From Bacteroidia bacterium (GTDB lineage: Bacteria; Bacteroidota; Bacteroidia; Flavobacteriales_D; Parvicellaceae), in NCBI GenBank assembly GCA_030426105.1, contig JAUHZI010000003.1, forward strand, positions 1 through 64,000: a DNA stretch of 64,000 nt, written 5' to 3'. Below the pieces are notes generated by a model. The model had not been told where the DNA came from, ran no database searches, and worked only from the letters and a program-made list of their open reading frames with translations. The position numbers and the translations under genes are program-made. Positions 26,271 to 35,103 of the stretch are shown here, in pieces. Each line of letters begins with the position of its first letter. The first letter of the stretch is position 1.

Positions 26271-26274
26271 TTTT

Positions 26275-27549
26275 TTATTTTAGTGCTCCTTCAAGAATTT
26301 GTCCGAAGCGATAGACATCTTCATAATTATTGTACAGAGGTGCTGGGGCAATTCTAATAACATTAGGCTCTCTCCAATCAGCAACAACGCCTTCTTTAGA
26401 GATGTAGTTGAACAATTCTTTTCCTTTCCCATGTGCTAAAATAGAAAGTTGAGCACCTCTTTTAAGAGGGTTTTTAGGTGTAATAATTTCAAAGTCTACA
26501 TTTTCGTATCTATTTGAAATGTCATTAATAATGAATTCTAGATACCCAGTCAGTTGATCTCTTTTTTCTATTAATGCGTCCATTCCCACTTCATCGAATA
26601 TAGATAAGGATGCATTATGTATGGCCATAGCTATTACAGGAGCATTACTTAATTGCCATGATTCTGCAGTTGGTATGGGTTGAAATTCATCGGCCATCAG
26701 AAAACGTTCTTCCTTATTGTGTCCCCACCACCCAGCAAGACGTACTAATTCTTCATCTTTAACATGTTTTTCATTAATGTATAGGCCACTTACACCTCCA
26801 GGACTAGAGTTGAGGTATTTGTATGAGCACCACGTTGCAAAATCAACATCCCAAGCATTTAATTCCAGTTTAATATTTCCAGCAGCATGTGCTAAGTCAA
26901 AACCAACTTTTGCACCAACTTGATGTCCAGCTTTTGTTATGCTTTTCATATCAAAAACTTGACCGCTATAATAATTTACTCCACCAATCATTACCATTGC
27001 AAGCTCATCTCCAACCTCTTTGATTGTTGAAATAATATCTTCCTCTCGTATCAGGTGTTCTCCTGTTCTAGGACCAACTTCTACGATTACATCTTCAGGT
27101 TTGAACCCATGAAGTTTAGCTTGGGACTGTAAGGCATATTGATCACTAGGAAATGCTTTTTTTTCGCAAATAATTTTATTTCTTTTTCCATTAGGGCGAT
27201 AGAATGAAACCATAAGTAAATGCAAATTTGTTGTCAAGCTATGGGTAACTACAACTTCTCTTGGATGAGCTCCAACTAATCGAGCTGTTTTCTCAGTTAA
27301 AATTTCATGATAAGAAACCCAAGGGTTTTGCGCTTCAAAATGACCTTCAACACCCCATTTTCCCCAATCATCTAGTTCCGTATTTATAGCATCCCTAACA
27401 GATTTAGGTTGAAGCCCTAGGGAATTTCCTGTAAAATAAACAACAGGTTTGGAGGTAAATGAAGGAAAGATAAACTCTTTTCTATATTTTTGAAGAGGAT
27501 CCTTAATGTCCAATTCTTTTGCAAAATCTAATGAATTAGTATATTTCAT
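26275..27549 (-). CDS. kynU: Kynureninase
   Basis: KynU is a PLP-dependent hydrolase that cleaves kynurenine or 3-hydroxykynurenine to (3-hydroxy)anthranilate and alanine. Family motifs include VYFTGNSLGLQP, the PLP-pocket DLAHAAGN, and the Schiff-base lysine in TWCSYKYLNSSPGG. The length of 424 is normal. It is the first gene of a minus-strand run kynU / small membrane ORF / kmo / outer-membrane protein. A possible -7 box and repeated ATTTCATGT elements lie upstream and may mediate control. Confidence 0.96.
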   Translation of the reverse strand: MKYTNSLDFAKELDIKDPLQKYRKEFIFPSFTSKPVVYFTGNSLGLQPKSVRDAINTELDDWGKWGVEGHFEAQNPWVSYHEILTEKTARLVGAHPREVVVTHSLTTNLHLLMVSFYRPNGKRNKIICEKKAFPSDQYALQSQAKLHGFKPEDVIVEVGPRTGEHLIREEDIISTIKEVGDELAMVMIGGVNYYSGQVFDMKSITKAGHQVGAKVGFDLAHAAGNIKLELNAWDVDFATWCSYKYLNSSPGGVSGLYINEKHVKDEELVRLAGWWGHNKEERFLMADEFQPIPTAESWQLSNAPVIAMAIHNASLSIFDEVGMDALIEKRDQLTGYLEFIINDISNRYENVDFEIITPKNPLKRGAQLSILAHGKGKELFNYISKEGVVADWREPNVIRIAPAPLYNNYEDVYRFGQILEGALK

Positions 27550-27634
27550 GTGTGTGTTTTTGTTGTACTTTTACTGTCAACATGAAATGTTTAGCTGAGT
27601 ATTTTGAAGCGGACTAAGTACTCATTTCATGTGT
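27543..27634. promoter_or_regulatory. Three ATTTCATGT elements in the kynU leader
   Basis: atttcatgtgt occurs at 27543-27553 (over the kynU start codon) and 27624-27634, and the inverted form acatgaaat at 27578-27586. The last two form a 10-bp inverted repeat (acatgaaatg / catttcatgt). They could be operator copies for a dimeric regulator or an RNA hairpin in the leader. Confidence 0.35.
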
Positions 27635-27651
27635 AGCAGTTGTCACTCTCA

Positions 27652-27659
27652 CAAATATA
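27652..27659 (-). promoter_or_regulatory. Possible -7 box TATATTTG for kynU
   Basis: The minus-strand TATATTTG matches TAnnTTTG exactly and lies 102 bases upstream of the kynU ATG. No convincing TTG at -33 was found. Confidence 0.35.
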
Positions 27660-27717
27660 AGAGAATATATTTATTAAAGTAAGGAGTATAGCATTGAATC
27701 TAATAAACCAAAATATA

Positions 27718-28458
27718 ATGGAAAAAGCATTGAAGTTATGTGTTGACTTGGAAAAAGATTCATTGTCAAAAATAGCTTTTGTTAAGATAAAAAAAACAGC
27801 ATTTGTAAATAGTTTAAGAAAACTAATTCTAACAAAAGGGGAGGCATTATATCAATCAAAGAACACATGTGGAATTGCGGCTTCTTTATATGTTTTAGCA
27901 CAATATGACTTAATTGGGCTCGTTGAATTTTCAATTAGTTTATACAAAGAGGGGATAGGAACTTTTAACGGTTATCAAATAACAAAAGAGGATAATGTTA
28001 AAGTATGGGCTGCAACAATTAAACCTAGTGATAGTTTTAATGGAGTAAGTTTGGTTTTGATTGGATCAATGCGTTTTAAAGAAAATAATAGTTTAAGATT
28101 TGAAAAAGGAACATTAGATGGGATGACTTGGCCTTTTGAAGTCAGAACTATACTTAGATTGATGACTGGTAGAAAAGTTATGAGCTCATTTTTTGGGAGC
28201 TGGGGACTGAAAAGGCTTGGGGAGAAACTGGAAAAAGGACATGGAGTTATTTTGTTGTATCGAACCATAAGTTGGAAAAAAAAGAAACAATTGTTTAGTG
28301 ATCCATGGCATTATATTGTTCTAAAAGAGATTAATTATACTAATAAGAAAAATATTTTGATAACTTATTGGGATTATGGAAGTATAAAAAAGATAAATAT
28401 TACAAAGTGGCAATTTTACAAAGGTGTTGTTAAAACTTTTGTTTTGTCGCATTATTAA
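27718..28458 (+). CDS. Unknown protein, possible papain-like/C39-like cysteine peptidase fold
   Basis: I do not recognise a named family. The start is placed at the ATG at 27718 rather than the TTG at 27694. There is no signal peptide or transmembrane segment. Features suggesting a papain-like fold are a Cys at the start of a helix (KNTCGIAASLYVLAQYD, about residue 51), a later His on a strand (DPWHYIVLKEI, about residue 198) and an acidic residue two strands on (TYWDYG). The spacing and order Cys-His-Asp suit this fold. It lies upstream of a T9SS adhesin module and downstream of kynU, divergent from it. Possible roles include a toxin, an effector or a processing enzyme; none is proven. Confidence 0.6.
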   Translation: MEKALKLCVDLEKDSLSKIAFVKIKKTAFVNSLRKLILTKGEALYQSKNTCGIAASLYVLAQYDLIGLVEFSISLYKEGIGTFNGYQITKEDNVKVWAATIKPSDSFNGVSLVLIGSMRFKENNSLRFEKGTLDGMTWPFEVRTILRLMTGRKVMSSFFGSWGLKRLGEKLEKGHGVILLYRTISWKKKKQLFSDPWHYIVLKEINYTNKKNILITYWDYGSIKKINITKWQFYKGVVKTFVLSHY

Positions 28459-28510
28459 TGTTATTTTTGAAGATGAGCAACTCTTGAAGATGCTTTAACG
28501 TCAAGTATAT

Positions 28511-31500
28511 ATGATAAAAAAGTGCGTGTTAATCTTATTTACTTTTCTCGCTGTTTATGCAAATGGACAAGGAGAAGGTAATAATTGGTATTTTGGAAGT
28601 TACGCTGGTTTAAACTTTTCAACAGATCCCCCAACAGTATTAAATGATGGGAGGTTAACTACTAGTGAAGGTTCAGCTACAGTTAGTGGTAAAGACGGAA
28701 CATTGGTTTTTTACACTGATGGATCAAGTGTTTGGGGGGCTAACCATGCTTTAATGCCAAATGGGACGGGGCTTTTTGGAAGCCCAAGTTCTACCCAGTC
28801 AGCAGTTATATGTCCTAAACCAGGGACTTATAACTATAGTTTGCAACGTTACGATGGTTATTATATTGTTACTATAGCAGTAACAGGAGGACCAGGTGGT
28901 ATTCGTTTTACTGAAGTAGATATGACTCTAAACGGAGGTCTAGGTGATGTTGTAACAAGTAATAAGAATGTTCACTTATTTGGTACTACAACAATAGAAG
29001 GAGCCAATGTGGCTAAACATGCAAACGGATGTGATTTTTGGATTATAGGAAAAGAAGTTGGAAATACTAATATGAGAGCTTATCATGTTAGTTCTTCAGG
29101 AGTGAATTTGACTCCTGTTATCAGTAATTCTGTTTCTGCTGGAGTTGTTTCAACAGGGTCAATTAAAGTGTCTCCTAATAGTAAATTAGTTTGTGTTGTA
29201 AATGGGGCTTCTCCAAATATTGAAGTATTTGATTTTAACAATGCTACAGGAGCTTTGACAACAAAGTTTACACAGACATTAGGGGGGAATTCATATAGTT
29301 CGGAGTTTTCTCCTAATAACGAAGTACTTTATTTTACTGGTTTAAATAATCCTAATATCTATCAATACGATTTATTGGCTCCCAATCAAGCAGCATTTTC
29401 AGCTTCACAAACTGTTATTGGAACAACAGCTAATACTGTTGGATATCGAATGTGTGGGTTACAATTAGCTCCAAATGGAAGAATCTATGCCGCTCTTCAC
29501 GGGCAAACTCGATTAGGTTTGATCAATAATCCTAATATCTTAGGTGTTGGATGTAATTATAATGATAATGGAATTTCTATTGCTGGAGTAAATTCATTTA
29601 GTGGGACAAATATGAGCTCTGTGTTAGGGTTGCCAGCATTTCCTGCATTTTTTGTCACTGAGCCAGTTCGTATAAAATCATCTTACTTGTGTTATAACGA
29701 TGTCACAGAATTTGAACTATCTGATACTACGGATATGTTAAATGTAAATTGGTTTTGGGGACCTACAGGTTCTGCTTTACCTACAACTCCTAATTCAACA
29801 AATTGGGAACCAACTATTCAATATGTTACTCCTGGTGAGTATGAGGTAATGGCTGTTGCAAGTTACCCTTGTTTTACAGATACAATTATTGATACAATTT
29901 CAATTACTGCTGTAGCTGCTGTTGATTTAGGCCATGATACTGTTCTTTGTGATGGAGCATCTATAATGCTAGATGCTGGAGCTGGATATGATTATTATAA
30001 TTGGCATAATGGAGATGATACTCAAAGTTTTACTGCAGATACTACTGGTCAGTATATTGTTAAAGTTTCTAATATAGGAGATAATCTTGTTGAAAATGGA
30101 GATTTTGAGGATGGAAATATCGGTTTTTCAAGTCAATATAATTATTTTACAACTGGGGTTCAACAAGGTGGTTATACTTTTGTAAACGTGGCAACTCAGT
30201 GGGGAGCGAACTGTACAGACCATACTTCTGGAAGTGGGAATATGATGCTCGTAGATGCTGCATGTGGTACTAATGGTATCGCAGGCGGGTCAGATTTATG
30301 GTGTCAAACAATAGATGTATCTCCTAATACAGATTATATCTTTTCAGCTTGGGCAACTAATGCTAACTCTACTCCTTCAACTGCTAATATTGGTTTTTTT
30401 ATAAATGGAGTACAAATAGGAAGTACAATTCAAACAACAGCAACTCCATGTGATTGGCAAGAATTGAACCAGATGTGGAATTCAGGTGCAAATACTTCAG
30501 TTGATATCTGTATTAGAGAGTTAACAATGGTTTGTGGTGGTGCTGATTTTGCCATCGATGATATTTTCTTTGCTCCTTTATGTAGTACGATAGATACCAT
30601 AAATGTTGTTGTGGGAGAAATTCCAGTAGCAAATTTTAGTTTAATAGATAGTTGCGAATATATACAGGTCGATTATACTGATTTAAGTACAATTTCAGCC
30701 CCAGAAACGATAACAAATTGGAGTTGGGATATCGATGACGATGGAACAGAGGATTATACATTGCAAGACCCAAGTCATGTGTTTCCTGCAGGAAGCTATA
30801 CCACAAGATTAACAGTCACAACAGCTTTAGGTTGTACTAAAGATACTACGATGCCTGTAGTTATTTATCCTAAACCTACAGCTAACTTTACCTTTACCTC
30901 TGAATGTTTATATGATTCTTTATCTTTTGTTGATGCATCTAGTGTGCTTGGAGGTGATGTAATTGTTTCCTATGGATGGAATTTTGGAGAAACGATGATA
31001 CCTCCATTGCAAGCAACGACTAGCAACCCTTTTTACACTTACACTACAGCAGGATCGTATACTGTATCAGAAATTGTAGCAACAGCTAATGGGTGCTTAG
31101 ATACTATTTCGAAATTAGTTGAGGTATATGAAGTGCCTGTAGCTGGTTTTACTACATCAGATGTGTGTCAAGATGTTTCTGCCGTATTTACAGATCAATC
31201 GAGTATAAATAATGGAACAATTATAGGTTGGAATTGGGATTTTGGAGACTTAAATTTTGGATCAAATCAAAATGAGACACATGGATATTTTTCTGAGGGA
31301 ACTTATCCTATTGAATTAATTGTTACATCTGCTGATAACTGTAGAGATACAGCAATAGGAAGTGTGACCATTCATCCAATGCCACAAGTCGCTTTCTCTA
31401 TGCAAAATGAATGTTTAGAAGAACCAATAACGTTTACTGATAATAGTATTATTAATCTTCCAGGAGCTATTACAACATATGTATGGGATTTTGGAGATAT

Positions 31501-32659
31501 GTCAACACCGTCTAATGTTCAGAACCCTAATTATACGTATCAAAATCCAGGGACTTATGATGTGACATTAATCGCTATCTCTAACGAGAACTGTTCTAGT
31601 AATTTACAACAAAGTGTTACAGTTCATCCATTACCACAAGTGAGTTTTGTTGCCTCAGAAGTATGTGTTAACGAGCCACCAACAGTTTTCACAAATACAT
31701 CTGTTATTTCAAGTGGATCAAATGTTTCTTATAACTGGAGTTTTGGAAATGCAGGAGGGGCAACATCGACGCAAGAGAATCCTGTTCTAAATTATGGCGT
31801 TCATGGAGATTACATTGTTGTACTAGAAGTAGAGTCTGATATGGGATGTACTAGTTTAAGCTCAGATACGATTAAAGTAAAGCACAAGCCAACAGCTATT
31901 TTCACGCAAGATACAACAGGAGGTTGTGCACCTATATGCGTTAATTTTGCTAGCCAATCGGAAGATAGTACGGGTATTTCTGCCTGGAATTGGTCTTTTG
32001 AAAGTGGTTATGGAGAAGGAAGTAATAAGTATGAAGGATATTGTTATGATAATGCAGGGACTTATGATGTGAACTTGATTGTAACTAATACAGAAGGGTG
32101 TAAAGACACTGCAGAAGCCCCAGGCTTAATTACAACGTTTGATTATCCAATAGCAGAATTCACTTTAACACCAGACAATACACCAGTAACAGAATCAGAA
32201 ATTACTTTTGTAAATACGAGTACCGATGCTGTGACTTGGATGTGGGATTTTGATGATGGAATGCTAGATAGCGTAGATTTTGATCCTGTTCATGTTTATG
32301 CAGATACAGGAAGTTACTTGGTGGAGTTAACAGTGTATAATGCAACAGGGTGCTCGAATACAGCTTATCGTCAAGTTATCATAGTTCCAATTGAAAATGT
32401 TTTTGTGCCAACAGCTTTCTCCCCAAATGGAGATGGAGAAAATGATGTGTTGTATGTTAGGGGGTACCTCAATGGGGTTTATTTCACCGTGTATGATCGA
32501 TGGGGGAAGAAGGTATTTGAATCAAATGATGAGTCAATAGGATGGGATGGTACAATAAATGGAAAACCAGCTAACGAAGGTGTTTATATGTGGTATTTAC
32601 AGACTGCTATAAATGGAGAGGGAAAAAGGTTTAAAGGAGATGTTTCGTTGATGCGTTAA
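28511..32659 (+). CDS. Giant PKD-repeat surface protein with T9SS type B sorting domain
   Basis: This is a 1382-residue secreted protein. A signal peptide (CVLILFTFLAVYANGQ) precedes a beta-propeller-like region to about residue 380 (NWYFGSYAGLNFSTDPP, FYTDGSSVWG). A PKD-like domain, an Ig/jelly-roll-like segment (NLVENGDFEDGNIGFSS), and about seven PKD domains with WxFG/WDFGD motifs (AGSYTVSEI, WNWDFGD) follow. The C-terminal ~85 residues are a gliding-motility-associated type B sorting domain (FSPNGDGENDVLYVRG, VYDRWGKKVFES). Such proteins leave through the T9SS and need a PorP/SprF partner. The next gene, one base away, is such a partner, so the pair is probably functional. Likely role is adhesion or substrate binding. 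Confidence 0.9.
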   Translation: MIKKCVLILFTFLAVYANGQGEGNNWYFGSYAGLNFSTDPPTVLNDGRLTTSEGSATVSGKDGTLVFYTDGSSVWGANHALMPNGTGLFGSPSSTQSAVICPKPGTYNYSLQRYDGYYIVTIAVTGGPGGIRFTEVDMTLNGGLGDVVTSNKNVHLFGTTTIEGANVAKHANGCDFWIIGKEVGNTNMRAYHVSSSGVNLTPVISNSVSAGVVSTGSIKVSPNSKLVCVVNGASPNIEVFDFNNATGALTTKFTQTLGGNSYSSEFSPNNEVLYFTGLNNPNIYQYDLLAPNQAAFSASQTVIGTTANTVGYRMCGLQLAPNGRIYAALHGQTRLGLINNPNILGVGCNYNDNGISIAGVNSFSGTNMSSVLGLPAFPAFFVTEPVRIKSSYLCYNDVTEFELSDTTDMLNVNWFWGPTGSALPTTPNSTNWEPTIQYVTPGEYEVMAVASYPCFTDTIIDTISITAVAAVDLGHDTVLCDGASIMLDAGAGYDYYNWHNGDDTQSFTADTTGQYIVKVSNIGDNLVENGDFEDGNIGFSSQYNYFTTGVQQGGYTFVNVATQWGANCTDHTSGSGNMMLVDAACGTNGIAGGSDLWCQTIDVSPNTDYIFSAWATNANSTPSTANIGFFINGVQIGSTIQTTATPCDWQELNQMWNSGANTSVDICIRELTMVCGGADFAIDDIFFAPLCSTIDTINVVVGEIPVANFSLIDSCEYIQVDYTDLSTISAPETITNWSWDIDDDGTEDYTLQDPSHVFPAGSYTTRLTVTTALGCTKDTTMPVVIYPKPTANFTFTSECLYDSLSFVDASSVLGGDVIVSYGWNFGETMIPPLQATTSNPFYTYTTAGSYTVSEIVATANGCLDTISKLVEVYEVPVAGFTTSDVCQDVSAVFTDQSSINNGTIIGWNWDFGDLNFGSNQNETHGYFSEGTYPIELIVTSADNCRDTAIGSVTIHPMPQVAFSMQNECLEEPITFTDNSIINLPGAITTYVWDFGDMSTPSNVQNPNYTYQNPGTYDVTLIAISNENCSSNLQQSVTVHPLPQVSFVASEVCVNEPPTVFTNTSVISSGSNVSYNWSFGNAGGATSTQENPVLNYGVHGDYIVVLEVESDMGCTSLSSDTIKVKHKPTAIFTQDTTGGCAPICVNFASQSEDSTGISAWNWSFESGYGEGSNKYEGYCYDNAGTYDVNLIVTNTEGCKDTAEAPGLITTFDYPIAEFTLTPDNTPVTESEITFVNTSTDAVTWMWDFDDGMLDSVDFDPVHVYADTGSYLVELTVYNATGCSNTAYRQVIIVPIENVFVPTAFSPNGDGENDVLYVRGYLNGVYFTVYDRWGKKVFESNDESIGWDGTINGKPANEGVYMWYLQTAINGEGKRFKGDVSLMR

Positions 32660-32660
32660 T

Positions 32661-33692
32661 ATGATAAATATGAAAAAATACTATTATATAATTTGCTTTA
32701 TAGTAATTGGGAGTTATGGTTTTGGTCAAGATATACATTTCTCACAATTTGATGTTAATGTAACTTCTCTAAACCCTGCTTATGCAGGAGTCTTACAAAA
32801 AGATTTTAGAGTAGCTAATAACTACAAAAATCAGTGGGGGAGTGTTGGTTTGCCTTATACAACATTTTCAGTTGCTTATGATATGAATGTCTTGAAGCAA
32901 AAGCCATTCAAAAAAGGATTAAGTGATATTGGAGTTGGTTTGAGTTTTTCTCAAGATAAAGCTGGGACTTCTAAATGGTCACAAAATCAATTGAATTTAT
33001 CGATTTCAGCAATTCAAGAAGTTGGTAGAGATACTAAAATGTCTTTAGGTCTTCAAGGGAGTTATGCACAAAATAGTGTTATGGTTGATGAATTGTCTTG
33101 GGATAACCAATTTGTAAACCATGAATATAATTCGACAATGCCTTCTAGAGAAACTTTTGCAAATTCAGCAAAAGCTTATATTGACTTGTCAGGTGGGGTT
33201 TTGGTAGAAAGTCGAATTCAGGAGGATCAAATATTCACAGGAGGGATAGCTTATTTTCATGTAAATAAGCCAAATTATACATTATTTTCTGGTGATCGAT
33301 TACCATCTAAGTTGGTAGTGCATGCGTCATATGAAACACCAATTGGAAATTCACTTTCAATGAGAAGGATTGTGCCCAAATTTATGTACGTAAGACAGGC
33401 TCAACATAATGAAGTGCTATTAGGTGCGTTGTATAGAAGTGTTATGAAAGAGTCTTCTTCACACACAACTTTTGCAGATGAATCATATATTGACTTTGGA
33501 GCATATTATCGTGTTAATGATGCGTTAATAGTTGTAGCAGCGGTTGATTTTAGAAACTTTAGGTTTGGATTAAGTTATGATACAAATGTTTCTAGGTTTA
33601 AATCTGCAACAAGATCAAGAGGAGGTATCGAAGTCTCGTTAACATATAAAGGATTCCTAGCTGATAATAGAACTAAATTAAGAAAAAGTTAA
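32661..33692 (+). CDS. PorP/SprF-family outer-membrane protein, partner of the PKD adhesin
   Basis: The protein has a signal peptide (YYIICFIVIGSYGFGQ) and the PorP/SprF start DIHFSQFDVNVTSLNPAYAGVL followed by ANNYKNQWGSVGLPYTTFSVAYD, the conserved N-terminus of this family. The rest is a beta-barrel. It lies one base past the adhesin stop. In gliding flavobacteria, SprF is needed for SprB secretion, and type B CTD cargo pairs with such proteins; the linkage here suggests the same pairing. The start may be M1 or M4. Confidence 0.92.
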   Translation: MINMKKYYYIICFIVIGSYGFGQDIHFSQFDVNVTSLNPAYAGVLQKDFRVANNYKNQWGSVGLPYTTFSVAYDMNVLKQKPFKKGLSDIGVGLSFSQDKAGTSKWSQNQLNLSISAIQEVGRDTKMSLGLQGSYAQNSVMVDELSWDNQFVNHEYNSTMPSRETFANSAKAYIDLSGGVLVESRIQEDQIFTGGIAYFHVNKPNYTLFSGDRLPSKLVVHASYETPIGNSLSMRRIVPKFMYVRQAQHNEVLLGALYRSVMKESSSHTTFADESYIDFGAYYRVNDALIVVAAVDFRNFRFGLSYDTNVSRFKSATRSRGGIEVSLTYKGFLADNRTKLRKS

Positions 33693-33777
33693 TTTTTTTA
33701 TGGAAAATTGAATTAAGGTGTATCTATATAAATGAACGGCGTTTAAAGACAAAAAAGAATCATTTAAAATTATAGAT

Positions 33778-34509
33778 ATGAAAACAATTCAAAAAATATT
33801 ATTAGGAGTATTGCTACTATTCGGAGTAGGAGCTTATGCTCAGAACAACACAGGAGAAATTCAAGGGAAAGTCTTTGAGGCAGAGACAGGAGATCCATTA
33901 GCTTTTGCTAATGTGTATGTAAAGGTAGGAGAACAATTAGTAGGTTCAACAACAGATTTCGATGGAAAATTTACATTAAAACCTTTAAAACCTGGAATTT
34001 ATAATGTTACAATTTCTTTTGTTGGAATGACAAATGCTGAAATATCAGGAGTGGAAGTTAAACCAGAAAAAATAAGCTTTATAAAAGATTGCCACTTAAA
34101 AAATAGTAGTTTATTCCCAGATGTGGTTATTGAAACTTGGGCAACTCCAATTATCGATAAAGGAAACCCTTCTATTCAAAGTATAGGAATGAAACAAATT
34201 CAACAGAGTCCATTGATGAGAAGTCCAGTTGAATTAATTAGTGTAACAGTACCAGGTGTAACAGTGAATAATGATGGAGGGGTAAATATTAGAGGGGCAA
34301 GAACAGGTGATGTAGGATACTATATTGATGGCGTAAAGTCAACTAGTTTATCAGGAATACCAGGTAGAGCAATAGGTAACATGTCAGTGTATACAGGAGG
34401 TGTTCCTGCTCAATATGGAGATGTAACAGGAGGAGTGATTATTGTCGAAACGGTTAGTTACTTCGATTTATATAATGCACACAAAGCTAAACAACAACAG
34501 AATCAATAA
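33778..34509 (+). CDS. CarboxypepD_reg-like plus TonB plug domain, no barrel
   Basis: A signal peptide (LLGVLLLFGVGAYAQ) is followed by a carboxypeptidase-regulatory-like beta-sandwich (GEIQGKVFEAETGDPLAFA, STTDFDGKFTLKPLKPG). A TonB-receptor plug domain then follows (PVELISVTVPGVTVNNDGG, INIRGARTGDVGYYIDGVK, GGVPAQYGDVTGGVI). It stops at 243 residues, before any barrel strand. Normal TonB receptors are 700-1100 residues, so this is either a truncated receptor or a purpose-built soluble plug protein. The stop is clean, and no barrel remnant follows before the sigma gene 6 bases later, which favours a stand-alone protein. Confidence 0.8.
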   Translation: MKTIQKILLGVLLLFGVGAYAQNNTGEIQGKVFEAETGDPLAFANVYVKVGEQLVGSTTDFDGKFTLKPLKPGIYNVTISFVGMTNAEISGVEVKPEKISFIKDCHLKNSSLFPDVVIETWATPIIDKGNPSIQSIGMKQIQQSPLMRSPVELISVTVPGVTVNNDGGVNIRGARTGDVGYYIDGVKSTSLSGIPGRAIGNMSVYTGGVPAQYGDVTGGVIIVETVSYFDLYNAHKAKQQQNQ

Positions 34510-34515
34510 ACTTTA

Positions 34516-35103
34516 TTGTTTTTAAGAAGAAAACATATCGAAACACTGTCTGATGAGGCAATTATTGTTGAATATCAAAAGAAACACAATAATAAATATA
34601 TCGGAGTACTATATGAAAGATATTATCATATAGTCTTCGGTGTATGTTTAAAATATCTTAAATCATCCGAAGATAGTGAAGATGCTGTAGTCGTAATTTT
34701 TGAACAGCTTATAGAGAAATTGAAGCAAGCAGAGGTGTCAAATTTTGGAGGGTGGTTATACAGTGTTTCTAAAAATTATTGTTTACAGCAATTGAGAAAG
34801 AAGAGCTACCATACTGTTGATTATTCAGAGTTTGAAGAGATTTTGAAAAGCGAAGAAGGCATCGTCTTTCAAAAAGAAAATGAAGAAGAAATGTATCAGT
34901 TAATGGAGCAAAAAATAGAAGAATTAAAAGAAGAACAACGTATCTGCTTACAATTATTCTATTTACAAAAAAATAGTTATGCTGAAGTCACTTCATTAAC
35001 AGGCTTTGAATTGAATAAAGTCAAAAGCTATATCCAAAACGGGAAAAGGAAGTTGGGACTATTGTTAAAAAACGATTATCATAAATTAATAGGGCAAGAG
35101 TAA
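34516..35103 (+). CDS. Sigma-70 family (ECF-like) RNA polymerase sigma factor
   Basis: Region 2 is visible (YIGVLYERYYHIVFGVCLKYL, EDSEDAVVVIFEQLIEKL, NFGGWLYSVSKNYCLQQLR) and region 4 is present (EEQRICLQLFYLQKNSYAEV, NKVKSYIQNGKRKLGLLL). The only start that leaves region 2 intact is TTG at 34516; no ATG occurs before residue 110. The start codon is 6 bases past the plug-protein stop. The next gene begins in a TAATG overlap and encodes a membrane protein of anti-sigma type. It therefore sits in the adhesin/PorP run and may control it or respond to it. Confidence 0.85.
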   Translation: MFLRRKHIETLSDEAIIVEYQKKHNNKYIGVLYERYYHIVFGVCLKYLKSSEDSEDAVVVIFEQLIEKLKQAEVSNFGGWLYSVSKNYCLQQLRKKSYHTVDYSEFEEILKSEEGIVFQKENEEEMYQLMEQKIEELKEEQRICLQLFYLQKNSYAEVTSLTGFELNKVKSYIQNGKRKLGLLLKNDYHKLIGQE

